DNA of 43,163 nucleotides, taken from the NCBI GenBank assembly GCA_964550845.1, contig CAZKAD010000004.1, positions 1 through 43,163 of the forward strand. Reading direction: 5' to 3'. The position numbers and the translations under genes were made by a program. The DNA is from CAYTKU01 sp964550845. GTDB taxonomy: Bacteria > Patescibacteriota > Patescibacteriia > Magasanikbacterales > UBA922. The notes beneath the pieces were generated by a model. That model worked only from the letters and a program-made list of their open reading frames with translations. It searched no databases and was not told the DNA's origin. Below are positions 9,172 through 16,190 of this stretch, piece by piece. The stretch's first letter is position 1; each line of letters starts with the position of its first letter.

Positions 9172-9209
9172 TAAGAAAACGCCGTGTTACAAGCACGAGC
9201 GTTTTTTTA
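9172..9209 (-). terminator. Rho-independent terminator after immA-like gene
   Basis: Stem AACGC-CGTG (9178-9186) with CACG-a-GCGTT (9194-9203) and a 7-nt loop. On the minus strand it is followed by TTTTCTT; on the plus strand by TTTTTTT, so it could act in both directions. Confidence 0.7.
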
Positions 9210-9842
9210 TACACTAACAAACATACCAACATTTTTTAATCGGTATACCAAGCTCTGCCTAGATACTTGGAAATACTCGGATAATAACTGTAGATTATTG
9301 ACTCTTGCATATTGCGTTAGTAATTCACTTTTTGGTACAAGGTACATTGCTGTAGCCTGATTTGTAACACTTTCTACGAGCTTTGCAACCATGTCATAAG
9401 GAAGGGTTTCATACTTTACAAATTCGTCTATAAAGATACGAAACTCTGGATCAAGATACTGAAGGATATGAAAAGACTCGTGTATTTTGGTAAATCTTTG
9501 TTTTTTTATTGAGGTACCTGTTGTATTATAAAGTATGTGAATTTCAAAGGGACAACTTGGATCACAGTCCCAAAATCCCTGTAATTCGGGCTTATTTAAA
9601 GCCTGATTATCAAAGGGGTGATAGATAATGCTATACCCCGACAAATACTCTTCAATTTGTTCTGTTCCTATTGGATAACTTACATTACTTGCTTTCTCAA
9701 AAATATCATCAATCAGTTCTTGAAAGTAAGTCTCTAGTCGAAAATAGTATTGCCAATATATTGCCTCGTTTGTTTTAGGAAAAGGGATATTTCCATATTT
9801 AAACCTTGCCACTTCTCGGTGGATTTTTGATAAATTCAACAT
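9207..9842 (-). CDS. ImmA/IrrE-type metallopeptidase (HExxH)
   Basis: Seen: 211 residues with HESFH at 121-125 (KIHESFHILQYLD), the zinc-binding signature of the COG2856/M78 ImmA/IrrE peptidases, preceded by an extended-strand region EIHILYNTTG. The C-terminal 35 residues include YFQVSRQSLVYRLKN, the usual helical tail. Known: ImmA proteins cleave the XRE repressor encoded beside them and so induce the mobile element. Context fits: it overlaps the upstream XRE repressor gene by 44 nt in another frame, and its own terminator follows at the stop codon. The repressor target is inferred from this pairing. Confidence 0.85.
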   Translation of the reverse strand: MLNLSKIHREVARFKYGNIPFPKTNEAIYWQYYFRLETYFQELIDDIFEKASNVSYPIGTEQIEEYLSGYSIIYHPFDNQALNKPELQGFWDCDPSCPFEIHILYNTTGTSIKKQRFTKIHESFHILQYLDPEFRIFIDEFVKYETLPYDMVAKLVESVTNQATAMYLVPKSELLTQYARVNNLQLLSEYFQVSRQSLVYRLKNVGMFVSV

Positions 9843-10155
9843 ATCTTAACACATCATCAGCCTGCTGTTCGGAAAGACGACCATCACTTCTCAAAGCAGT
9901 TTTAAGTAAATAAAGACTGGGCCGACTTTCATCGGAATCAATAAATCCTATACACTCAAAAAAATGTCTGAGTGAAAGACCTAATCCCAGGGCAAGAGAC
10001 TTTGCTGTTTTTAACCTCAAAGCCAACTCATCGTATTGTCCATCCTCGAGCTTGCTGATATAGGCAAGAGAAAGACCTGACCGCTTATGGAGTTCTGTAG
10101 GGCTAATCCCTGCCTCTTCACGAAGCTGTCGTATAATTTTTGCGATATTCTTCAT
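9799..10155 (-). CDS. XRE-family transcriptional repressor (ImmR-like)
   Basis: Seen: 118 residues. N-terminal HTH_3 domain: IAKIIRQLREEAGISPTELH, then KRSGLSLAYISKLEDGQYD. A linker and a C-terminal tail follow, with DVLRYVEFIK near the end. It overlaps the metallopeptidase gene by 44 nt, the repressor-protease order of ImmR/ImmA. It is the second gene after the promoter at 10546-10574, whose -35 region lies inside a near-perfect 20-bp palindrome, a plausible self-operator. Inferred role: keeps the element quiet until cleaved by the peptidase. Confidence 0.85.
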   Translation of the reverse strand: MKNIAKIIRQLREEAGISPTELHKRSGLSLAYISKLEDGQYDELALRLKTAKSLALGLGLSLRHFFECIGFIDSDESRPSLYLLKTALRSDGRLSEQQADDVLRYVEFIKNPPRSGKV

Positions 10156-10169
10156 ACAAAATATATTTT

Positions 10170-10514
10170 CTATTTATAGTTGATTGCTATAGAATAATCC
10201 TGTTCAATTAAACAGTGAAACTTATTTATTCTTTCTTTGTCCTGCCATCCCCAACACCTAACTTTTGTGGAGTCTTTATCTTGTCTTTTTTGTACCATGT
10301 CATCTATTACTGGGGCTAAGTCAAATCCTCCATCTATACATTCTCTATTAAGACAATGAAATTTGAAATAAGCCTTATCTTCTTCGGCAAAAAGACTCTT
10401 TTCGCTATCATACCCTAAAGGGTGAACTATTTGAATACTATCTACAGCTGGATATTTATTCAAAATTTCAAAAGCCCAAGATTTATCTTCCATTTCCTTT
10501 TTTATATCTCTCAT
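10170..10514 (-). CDS. Conserved-looking hypothetical protein with cysteine pairs (114 aa)
   Basis: Seen: 114 residues. A central FKFHCLNRECIDGGFDL, then RCWGWQDKERINKFHCLIEQ and a C-terminal YSIAINYK. Four cysteines (in HCLNREC, RCWGW, FHCL) could bind a metal, although the spacing is not a classic zinc ribbon. It sits 14 nt before the XRE repressor and is first in that operon. Family not recognised with certainty; no function is claimed. Confidence 0.7.
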   Translation of the reverse strand: MRDIKKEMEDKSWAFEILNKYPAVDSIQIVHPLGYDSEKSLFAEEDKAYFKFHCLNRECIDGGFDLAPVIDDMVQKRQDKDSTKVRCWGWQDKERINKFHCLIEQDYSIAINYK

Positions 10515-10545
10515 AGGTTTAAATCCGTTATACTTTAACCCTCAT

Positions 10546-10574
10546 AGTATAAAAGATTACTTAACTGCAGTCAA
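10546..10574 (-). promoter_or_regulatory. Sigma70-type promoter of the repressor operon
   Basis: Minus strand: TTGACT (-35, 10569-10574), 17-nt spacer, TATACT (-10, 10546-10551). It reads toward the genes starting at 10514 and 10155. Confidence 0.72.
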
Positions 10575-10577
10575 GTA
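10558..10577. promoter_or_regulatory. Candidate operator palindrome over the -35 box
   Basis: TACTTAACTGCAGTCAAGTA equals its own reverse complement except at one symmetric pair of positions. It covers the -35 box of the repressor promoter. A second inverted repeat (TTATACT ... AGTATAA, 7-bp arms) flanks the -10 side. Suggests binding by the XRE repressor; not shown. Confidence 0.5.
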
Positions 10578-10578
10578 T

Positions 10579-10800
10579 TTATTTCCCCAGATTATCCACA
10601 GGCTCTGTTGATGAAATTTTCTTAGATATTGGCTTATATGCAATTTTTACCAATGTCAAAAGGGCTATTATCTGTCTTAAAGCCTCTTGGTCTGATATTT
10701 CTACTTTAAAATGTTGTAAGTGCATTTCTTTGTATTCCTCTATTCTTTTCTTTGTTATTGAGTTATATATCTTTGGATCAAAAGTATTTTTATCTTTCAT
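10579..10800 (-). CDS. Small hypothetical protein (73 aa), paralogue of 7337-7483
   Basis: Seen: 73 residues starting MKDKNTFDPKIYNSITKKRI. The central KVEISDQEALRQIIALLTLV is followed by K.AYKP, matching the 48-residue protein at 7337-7483 (EISDQ-AL-Q...LL...K..Y.P..K). A possible promoter lies at 10849-10878, and the next promoter begins right at its stop. Function not recognised. Confidence 0.68.
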   Translation of the reverse strand: MKDKNTFDPKIYNSITKKRIEEYKEMHLQHFKVEISDQEALRQIIALLTLVKIAYKPISKKISSTEPVDNLGK

Positions 10801-10848
10801 ACTACTTTCTAAAGTTTAAAATGTCTTCAAATTGAGACAATATAGGAG

Positions 10849-10878
10849 AGTAAAACAAATAAAGCTCTCCCCAGTCAA
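10849..10878 (-). promoter_or_regulatory. Possible promoter before the 73-aa gene
   Basis: Minus strand: TTGACT (10873-10878), 18-nt spacer, TTTACT (10849-10854). The -10 match is weaker than for the other promoters in this window. Confidence 0.4.
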
Positions 10879-10908
10879 GAGTTCGGAAATCGTCCCGTAG
10901 GCTCCGCA

Positions 10909-10948
10909 CTAAAACAAAGAATCCCCTTTTGGGGATTCTTTGTTTTAG
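10909..10948 (-). terminator. Perfect 18-bp hairpin, terminator-like
   Basis: An uninterrupted 18-bp inverted repeat (10909-10926 with 10931-10948) around a 4-nt loop (TTTT/AAAA). The AT-rich outer arm gives TTTGTTTTAG on either strand. On the minus strand it follows a tRNA-T-arm-like sequence, so it looks like the end of a structured transcript. Confidence 0.7.
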
Positions 10949-11106
10949 ATCTGAATTGGAGATGGGACTCGAACCCATGGAAGGGTGAAACCGTAAGGTT
11001 TCACTTGCTGAGGAAAGGTTGGGAAAACCCGAAGGTTTTCCCAAGAGGAGCGAAGCGACGAGTGAGATGTCCCGTTCCGATTTTCCGCAGAAAATTTTAG
11101 TCAAGG

Positions 11107-11120
11107 CCGAGTCCCGCCCG
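11107..11120 (+). other. Candidate right attachment site (attR) of the tRNA-Asp element
   Basis: CCGAGTCCCGCCCG resembles TCGAGTCCCGTCCG in the tRNA-Asp T-arm/acceptor region at 35-48 (12 of 14 identical, shared core CGAGTCCCG, same orientation). Serine integrases need only short identical cores. Such sequence also occurs in other tRNA T-arms, so chance or another tRNA origin is possible. Confidence 0.35.
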
Positions 11121-11151
11121 AATAAATAACTTTTAAACAGGCTATTTTTTA

Positions 11152-11180
11152 TTGACAAAAACAAAACTTTGCTCTATACT
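11152..11180 (+). promoter_or_regulatory. Sigma70-type promoter of the ABC-F gene
   Basis: TTGACA (11152-11157), 17-nt spacer, TATACT (11175-11180). The ATG follows 23 nt after the -10 box with no Shine-Dalgarno sequence, so the message is nearly leaderless. Confidence 0.82.
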
Positions 11181-11203
11181 AAGCACATTTCTATTTTATT
11201 ACT

Positions 11204-12682
11204 ATGTCCGCTGGCAACGTTATTCTCCGTTTTGAAAACGTATCTTTTTCTTATACCGATGACAAACCCATTCTTGATGAGGCAAATTTTTCTGTGCGCG
11301 AAGATGCCAAAATAACCATCATGGGACAAAACGGTGCCGGAAAATCCACACTCTTCAAACTGATCCTTGGCGCATCAGAAAATACCAAACAATCTGGCCT
11401 CAAACCAACCAATGGAAAAGTATTCATCCGTGACAAGGCTTCCATTGCTATTGCTCTTCAGGTCATGCCAAAAGAATATTTTGACCATACCATTCTCGAA
11501 TATTTTGCAACGGCCTTTGATGAAAAAAAATACAACCTCCAAAAACTGGTTGACGATGTGCTTGAAGTGGTCCAGCTCTCTATTCCAATGGAACGTAAAG
11601 TAAAAGAACTCTCTGGCGGTCAACAGGCACGCCTCCTTTTGGCCTATGCTCTGATTCAAAAGCCAGACATACTTCTGCTCGACGAGCCGACTAACAATCT
11701 TGATGCCTCTGGTATTGATCACCTCACAGGATTTCTCATGATGTATGAAAAAACCGTGATTGTTATTTCTCATGATGCCAACTTTTTGAATGCCTTTACT
11801 GAAGGAGTTCTCAATTTGGATTTTTACAGTAAAAAAGTAGAACAATACGTTGGAAATTATTTTAATGTGGTTGAACAGATCACTGCCCAGATTGAACGCG
11901 AAGAAAAAAAGAATGCACAGCTGCGTAAAAATATTCAAGATCGCAAAGACAAAGTAAACTTTTTCTCTCACAAAGGAGGAAAAATGCGTCGCCTAGCGAG
12001 TAAAATGCGCGATGAGATCGAAGACGATGAAGAAAATATGGTAGAAGTAAAACGTGATGATAAAACTATTCGTCCGTTTGTTATTCCAGCCCAGCGCTGG
12101 TCAGAGGTGGTGGTAAGTATCAACAAAGTTGGAGTCGTCTTGAACCATGAACGTGTTTTCAAAAATGTTGATCTCAAAATTTGGCGAGCCGATCGACTCC
12201 TCATCACTGGTCCAAATGGAATTGGCAAATCAACATTGCTCAAGGAATTGGCACTGGAAGCGACCGAGAATGCCGTCATTAGTCCAGGAGTCAAAGTTGG
12301 CTACTACCGACAAGATTTTTCTGGTCTTGATTTTGATAAAACCGTCTATGATGCCCTCGCTGAAATGATGGATGTGCCAGATAATCAGGTTATTTATGCC
12401 ACAGGAGCTCAATTTTTGCTGACAGCCGAACTGATGAAAAATACCGTCGGATCGCTCTCTGAAGGCCAAAAAGGACTTCTCTGCTATGCTCGTTTTGTCC
12501 TCCAAGAGCCAGGCCTTCTTATCCTTGATGAGCCTACCAATCATATTAATTTTCGTCATATTCCAGTTATTGCCAAGGCAATTGATGATTTTGAGGGAGC
12601 TATTATCCTTGTCTCTCACATGCCAGAATTTGTGGAACAAATACGAACGACTAAAGAACTCGATCTGGCAAGAATTTCCTAA
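11204..12682 (+). CDS. ABC-F family ATPase (ribosome-associated type)
   Basis: Seen: 492 residues with two nucleotide-binding domains and no membrane segments. NBD1: GQNGAGKST at 41-49, LSGGQ at 136-140, LLLDEPTNNLD near 156. A charged linker (about 225-280, rich in K/R/E) is followed by NBD2: GPNGIGKST at 336-344, LSEGQ near 417 and LILDEPTNH near 440. Known: ABC-F proteins (Uup/EttA/YheS-like) act on translating ribosomes rather than in transport. It lies just outside the accessory element, has its own promoter and is followed by a terminator at 12711. Which ABC-F subgroup cannot be told by eye. Confidence 0.92.
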   Translation: MSAGNVILRFENVSFSYTDDKPILDEANFSVREDAKITIMGQNGAGKSTLFKLILGASENTKQSGLKPTNGKVFIRDKASIAIALQVMPKEYFDHTILEYFATAFDEKKYNLQKLVDDVLEVVQLSIPMERKVKELSGGQQARLLLAYALIQKPDILLLDEPTNNLDASGIDHLTGFLMMYEKTVIVISHDANFLNAFTEGVLNLDFYSKKVEQYVGNYFNVVEQITAQIEREEKKNAQLRKNIQDRKDKVNFFSHKGGKMRRLASKMRDEIEDDEENMVEVKRDDKTIRPFVIPAQRWSEVVVSINKVGVVLNHERVFKNVDLKIWRADRLLITGPNGIGKSTLLKELALEATENAVISPGVKVGYYRQDFSGLDFDKTVYDALAEMMDVPDNQVIYATGAQFLLTAELMKNTVGSLSEGQKGLLCYARFVLQEPGLLILDEPTNHINFRHIPVIAKAIDDFEGAIILVSHMPEFVEQIRTTKELDLARIS

Positions 12683-12710
12683 AAATTTATCTTTCTCTTT
12701 CAAAAATAAA

Positions 12711-12737
12711 AGCCCTCTCCCAAAAGGGCTCTTATTA
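12711..12737 (+). terminator. Terminator after the ABC-F gene
   Basis: AGCCCT (12711-12716) pairs with AGGGCT (12725-12730), followed by CTTATTATT. A moderate hairpin with a broken T-tract. Confidence 0.65.
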
Positions 12738-12767
12738 TTGCCAAAATCTCCTTTTTCGTGCTATAAA
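12738..12767 (+). promoter_or_regulatory. Possible promoter of the Rel gene
   Basis: TTGCCA (12738-12743), 18-nt spacer, TATAAA (12762-12767), 23 nt before the ATG at 12791. No Shine-Dalgarno sequence. Confidence 0.5.
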
Positions 12768-12790
12768 TAGAGTATTCCTTTTTCAATCTT

Positions 12791-14296
12791 ATGGATGAGC
12801 AAAAACCCAAAACAACAGAAACCATCAATAGTCTCATAGCCCTGATTGAACGCTATGATCCAAAGGCAGATATGGACCTTATTCGTCTGGCCTATGATTT
12901 TGCCTACCGTGCGCATGATGGGCAAACCCGTAAATCTGGCGAACCATATATTATCCATCCTTTGGCAGCAGCCCATATTTTGGCCAAAAGACGCATTGAT
13001 CCAGTGATTATCGCAGCAACGCTTTTACATGATGTCCCAGAAGATACACAAGTTACTCTCGAGGATATTGAGAAAAATTTTGGCAGTGAAATTGCTAATC
13101 TTGTCAAGGGAATCACAAAACTTGGAAAATTAAAATATCGTGGTGTGGAGCGATATATTGAAAATCTTCGAAAAATGTTTGTGGCTATGGCAGAAGATGT
13201 CCGTGTGATGATCATGAAATTTGCGGACCGTATGCATAATCTGCAAACACTTGATGCACTTCCACAAGAAAAACGATATCGCATTGCACTTGAAAGTCTG
13301 GAAATTTATGCTCCTATTGCAGGACGACTTGGTATGGATACAATGAAAGGAGAACTGGAAGATCTTTCTTTCAAATATGTCTATCCAAAAGAATATATTC
13401 GCATGAGACAACTGCGTGATGATCGACTCAAAGGAAAAGAAAAATATATTCAAAAAGTAGCTGAACATGCTAAAGATGAACTGAAAAAAGCCAATGTTCA
13501 AGTCATTGAAATTAAAGGGCGCAATAAAAGACTCTACAGCCTCTACCAAAAACTTTTACGCAAAGATAATGATATTACCAAGATCTATGATTTCGTAGCA
13601 GTCAGAATTTTGGTGCCAAGTGTTGGTGACTGCTATGCAACCCTTGGAATCCTCCATAAGATTTGGAAACCACTCAAGGGTCGTATCAAAGACTATATTG
13701 CTCAGCCAAAACCAAATGGATACCAATCTCTTCATACAACCCTTTTTTGTGATGAAGGAGAAGTTGTTGAATTTCAAATCCGCACTCCTGATATGAACCA
13801 ACAGGCAGACTTTGGTATTGCTGCGCACTGGCATTATGATGAAAAGGGTTCTCGTATGCCAAAAAAAGAAGTTCAATGGGCAAAAGAACTCGCTGAAATA
13901 CAAAAAGATATTTTGAATAAACTGTCTGATCTTGAAGAAATTAAAGTTGATTTTCTCCAAACCCGTATTTTTGTCTTCACTCCAAAAGGTGATGTGATTG
14001 ACTTACCCGAAGGAGCGACTACCGTAGATTTTGCTTACCATATTCACACAGATATTGGAAATAAATGTGGTGCTTCTATAGTCAATGATAAAATGGTCAG
14101 TCTCAATACTGAGCTCAAAAATGGTGATGTGGTAGAAATTATTACCGAAAAAAACCGCAAAGGACCAAACTCAGACTGGCTCGATTTTGTAAAAACCCAT
14201 ACAGCCAGAACGCACATCAAGATGTTCCAAAAACAAGAAAAAATTCCTTCTTGGTTAAAAAGTGTACTTCAAAATTCAAAGAAAAGATCCGCTTGA
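12791..14296 (+). CDS. RelA/SpoT-type (p)ppGpp synthetase/hydrolase, lacking the C-terminal ACT region
   Basis: Seen: 501 residues. An HD hydrolase domain has HDGQTRKSGEPYIIHP near 38-53, LLHDVPEDT with His80-Asp81, and MKFADRMHNLQT. The synthetase domain (about 230-370) has YDFVAVRI, KDYIAQPKPNGYQSLHTTLF and EFQIRT. A TGS domain (FVFTPKGDVIDLPEGATTVD) follows near 395. Known: long RSH proteins have about 700 residues and end in regulatory ZFD/ACT domains; here the protein stops soon after the TGS and helical start. Inferred: stringent-response enzyme, bifunctional because the HD motif is complete, with reduced ribosome sensing. Ends in a shared terminator facing parB. Confidence 0.93.
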   Translation: MDEQKPKTTETINSLIALIERYDPKADMDLIRLAYDFAYRAHDGQTRKSGEPYIIHPLAAAHILAKRRIDPVIIAATLLHDVPEDTQVTLEDIEKNFGSEIANLVKGITKLGKLKYRGVERYIENLRKMFVAMAEDVRVMIMKFADRMHNLQTLDALPQEKRYRIALESLEIYAPIAGRLGMDTMKGELEDLSFKYVYPKEYIRMRQLRDDRLKGKEKYIQKVAEHAKDELKKANVQVIEIKGRNKRLYSLYQKLLRKDNDITKIYDFVAVRILVPSVGDCYATLGILHKIWKPLKGRIKDYIAQPKPNGYQSLHTTLFCDEGEVVEFQIRTPDMNQQADFGIAAHWHYDEKGSRMPKKEVQWAKELAEIQKDILNKLSDLEEIKVDFLQTRIFVFTPKGDVIDLPEGATTVDFAYHIHTDIGNKCGASIVNDKMVSLNTELKNGDVVEIITEKNRKGPNSDWLDFVKTHTARTHIKMFQKQEKIPSWLKSVLQNSKKRSA

Positions 14297-14310
14297 AGCG
14301 GATCTTTTTG
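14283..14310. terminator. Bidirectional terminator between rel and parB
   Basis: AAAAGATCCGC and GCGGATCTTTT arms surround a short loop, with runs of A on the left and T on the right. It serves the two converging genes and overlaps the rel stop. Confidence 0.85.
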
Positions 14311-14321
14311 TAGTGTTTTCC

Positions 14322-15191
14322 TTAGAGCAATATTTCATCAAAAATACGTTTGAGTTCATCCTTTGAATGATATTCAATCGTGATATTTCCCTTTTCTCCT
14401 CGCTGAGAAATACGTACTTTGGCTCCAAAGCGTTCTTCAAGCAACTGTTCTTGTGCAAGAATATTGGGATCACGCTTGAGTGTCCCCTTGCGAGCGCTGG
14501 CACCTTTTTTCATGACTTCGTGTTCAATATCTCGAACAGTCATTTTTTGTCCTACCATGCTTTCAAAAGCCGCGAGTTGTTCTTCCTCAGACCGTAAACT
14601 CAAAATTGCCCGTGCTTTCCCTGCACTCAAAGTCCCATTCATGAGCGCTGTTTGTATTTTGTCTGGAAGGTCTAAAAGACGAATCGTATTTGCAATAACA
14701 GGACGACTCTTCCCTACTTTTTTGGAAACTTCTTCTTGTGTAAGCTCAAACTGTTCCATCAGCCTTTGATAGGCAAAAGCTTCTTCAATTGGATTCAAAT
14801 TTTGCCGTTGAATATTTTCAATCAGCGCAAGTTCAAGCTTTTCTTGACGTGTTACAGAACGTACTAAAGCCGGAATCGTTGGGAGTCCTGCACGCTGTGA
14901 AGCACGAAAACGGCGTTCACCAGCAATAATTTCATATCCACCATCTTCTTTTTCTGTAACAGTAATTGGTTGCAAAACACCGTGTTCTTTAATAGATGCA
15001 ACAAGATCAGCGAGTTCTTCCTCTCCAAATACACGTCGTGGCTGTTCTTCATTCGGTACAATTTCGCTCAGCGGTATATGCCACAGACGTTCTGTATCTT
15101 TGAGCGTTTCTAAAGATTTGGATTCTTTTTGAACAACGGGAATTGATTTTGAAACTGGGATAAGGGAACCCAGACCTCTACCAAGCGCCAT
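14322..15191 (-). CDS. parB: Chromosome partitioning protein ParB/Spo0J
   Basis: Seen: about 289 residues starting MALGRGLGSLIPVSK, the usual ParB opening. ParB/Srx nuclease-like domain: NEEQPRRVF near 47-55, the CTP-binding GERRFRA at 91-97, and ENIQRQNLNPIEEA. A KorB-like HTH (LTQEEVSKKVGKSRPVIANT) follows, then a C-terminal dimerisation part. ATG 15191 is preferred over the in-frame TTG at 15197. Known: a CTP-dependent clamp loaded at parS sites and cleared by ParA ATPase. It lies 26 nt after parA in the same operon. No parS site was noticed in the nearby DNA. Confidence 0.95.
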   Translation of the reverse strand: MALGRGLGSLIPVSKSIPVVQKESKSLETLKDTERLWHIPLSEIVPNEEQPRRVFGEEELADLVASIKEHGVLQPITVTEKEDGGYEIIAGERRFRASQRAGLPTIPALVRSVTRQEKLELALIENIQRQNLNPIEEAFAYQRLMEQFELTQEEVSKKVGKSRPVIANTIRLLDLPDKIQTALMNGTLSAGKARAILSLRSEEEQLAAFESMVGQKMTVRDIEHEVMKKGASARKGTLKRDPNILAQEQLLEERFGAKVRISQRGEKGNITIEYHSKDELKRIFDEILL

Positions 15192-15217
15192 AAGCAATAA
15201 AAATTTTGAAATAAAAT

Positions 15218-15994
15218 TTAAACCTCTGGTTGTTCGTGTTTTTCCAAAATTTCCCGAGCCAATCGTTCATATGCCCGAGCTCCTTTTCCTCCTGGTTCAT
15301 ACTGCAAGATAGTTTGACCAAAACTTGGAGCTTCTGCCAAGCGAACAGTGCGGGGAATAACAGCACGAAAAATACGATCTGGAAAATATTTATAAATTTC
15401 AGCCATAACATCTTCTGAAAGTTTGGTTCTTTTATCAAACATAGTAATAACAGCTCCGAGTATTTCTAGTTCTGGTTTGAGGTGTTCTTTGACAAGCCCA
15501 ATGGTTTGAAGCAGTTGCCCCAAGCCTTCGAGAGCATAGTATTCTGCTTGAACAGGAATCAAAATCTCATCAGAAGCTGCCAGGCTGTTGATTGTTAAAA
15601 GCCCTAAGGAAGGAGGACAATCAATCACAATATAATCATACGCATGTTGAACTTCTGCCAAAAGATCTGAGAGCTGAAATTCACGGCGATCAACATCTAC
15701 CAATTCAATATTGGCTCCAGCAAGTTCTGGAGTTCCTGGGGCAATACGCAGGCCTTCATGGCTCGTATTGCGAATAACATCATGAATACGCTTTTGCTTT
15801 GACAACGCTTCATACATGCCATGTTCCAAAGCTGATCGTTCAAATCCAAGACCACTTGTCGCATTCCCCTGTGGATCCATATCTACCAGGAGGACAAATT
15901 TTCCTAACTCTGAAAGATAGGCAGCCATATTCATAGCTGTCGTGGTCTTTCCGACTCCACCTTTTTGATTTACAACAGAAATAATACGTGACAT
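15218..15994 (-). CDS. parA: Chromosome partitioning ATPase ParA/Soj
   Basis: Seen: 258 residues. The deviant Walker A KGGVGKTTT at 11-19, DMDPQGNATSGLG near 38, and YDYIVIDCPPSLGLLT near 115 identify a ParA/MinD-type ATPase of the Soj group. It has no N-terminal HTH, as expected for chromosomal Soj. Known: it binds DNA as an ATP dimer and moves ParB-parS complexes. First gene of parA-parB, transcribed from a promoter that overlaps the tRNA-Leu promoter on the other strand. Confidence 0.96.
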   Translation of the reverse strand: MSRIISVVNQKGGVGKTTTAMNMAAYLSELGKFVLLVDMDPQGNATSGLGFERSALEHGMYEALSKQKRIHDVIRNTSHEGLRIAPGTPELAGANIELVDVDRREFQLSDLLAEVQHAYDYIVIDCPPSLGLLTINSLAASDEILIPVQAEYYALEGLGQLLQTIGLVKEHLKPELEILGAVITMFDKRTKLSEDVMAEIYKYFPDRIFRAVIPRTVRLAEAPSFGQTILQYEPGGKGARAYERLAREILEKHEQPEV

Positions 15995-16014
15995 AATTCA
16001 CAAGTTTCTTCCAT

Positions 16015-16043
16015 ATTATACACCCAATTGACAAAAACCACAA
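16015..16043 (-). promoter_or_regulatory. Promoter of parA-parB
   Basis: Minus strand: TTGTGG (16038-16043), 17-nt spacer, TATAAT (16015-16020). It overlaps the divergent tRNA-Leu promoter. Confidence 0.68.
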
Positions 16044-16056
16044 TATAAAGTATAAT
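16028..16056 (+). promoter_or_regulatory. Consensus promoter of tRNA-Leu
   Basis: TTGACA (16028-16033), 17-nt spacer, TATAAT (16051-16056): a full consensus sigma70 promoter 17 nt upstream of the tRNA. Confidence 0.88.
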
Positions 16057-16072
16057 TGGGGCTATAAATAAT

Positions 16073-16156
16073 GCCCAGATGGCGGAATTGGTAGACGCAC
16101 GGGACTCAAAATCCCGCGACCGCAAGGTCATGAGGGTTCGATTCCCTCTTTGGGCA
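16073..16156 (+). tRNA. tRNA-Leu (CAA)
   Basis: The acceptor GCCCAGA pairs with TTTGGGC. The anticodon stem CGGGA/TCCCG encloses CTCAAAA (anticodon CAA). There is a long variable arm typical of Leu tRNAs and a T-arm with loop TTCGATT. Discriminator A; CCA is not encoded (ACAA follows). Confidence 0.96.
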
Positions 16157-16159
16157 CAA

Positions 16160-16190
16160 AAAAAGACTCGTCAAGAGTCTTTTTATTTTT
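16160..16190. terminator. Bidirectional terminator between tRNA-Leu and the carboxypeptidase operon
   Basis: AAAAAGACTC (16160-16169) pairs with GAGTCTTTTT (16175-16184) around a 5-nt loop, with T-rich sequence on both strands. It overlaps the 3' end of the carboxypeptidase gene. Confidence 0.85.

Larger units (their letters stand above)
10909..11122 (-). ncRNA. Structured RNA-like locus with tRNA-T-arm ends (unknown)
   Basis: This stretch holds most of the 402-nt interval without a convincing gene (10801-11203). On the minus strand it contains three perfect hairpins, all with 4-nt loops closed by C-G: 11080-11095 (loop TGCG), 11021-11042 (loop TTCG) and 10985-11004 (loop TTAC). These are followed by a canonical T-arm (5-bp stem, loop TTCGAGT; 10962-10978) and the 18-bp hairpin. 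A T-arm-like GGACTCGG also lies at the other end (11108-11122), inverted. No anticodon or D arm is visible, so it is not an ordinary tRNA. It may be an RNA gene, a tRNA-derived repeat or a remnant. Confidence 0.45.

Noticed and set aside
10909..11122. tmRNA (ssrA)
   Set aside because: A T-arm is present but there is no matching 5' acceptor strand and no tag reading frame; the locus is too short.
10802..11164. Open frame of 120 codons on the minus strand
   Set aside because: It runs straight through the hairpins and the tRNA-like T-arm; the MGSSPI-type peptide is the usual by-product of translating a tRNA end. The DNA is explained by RNA structure.
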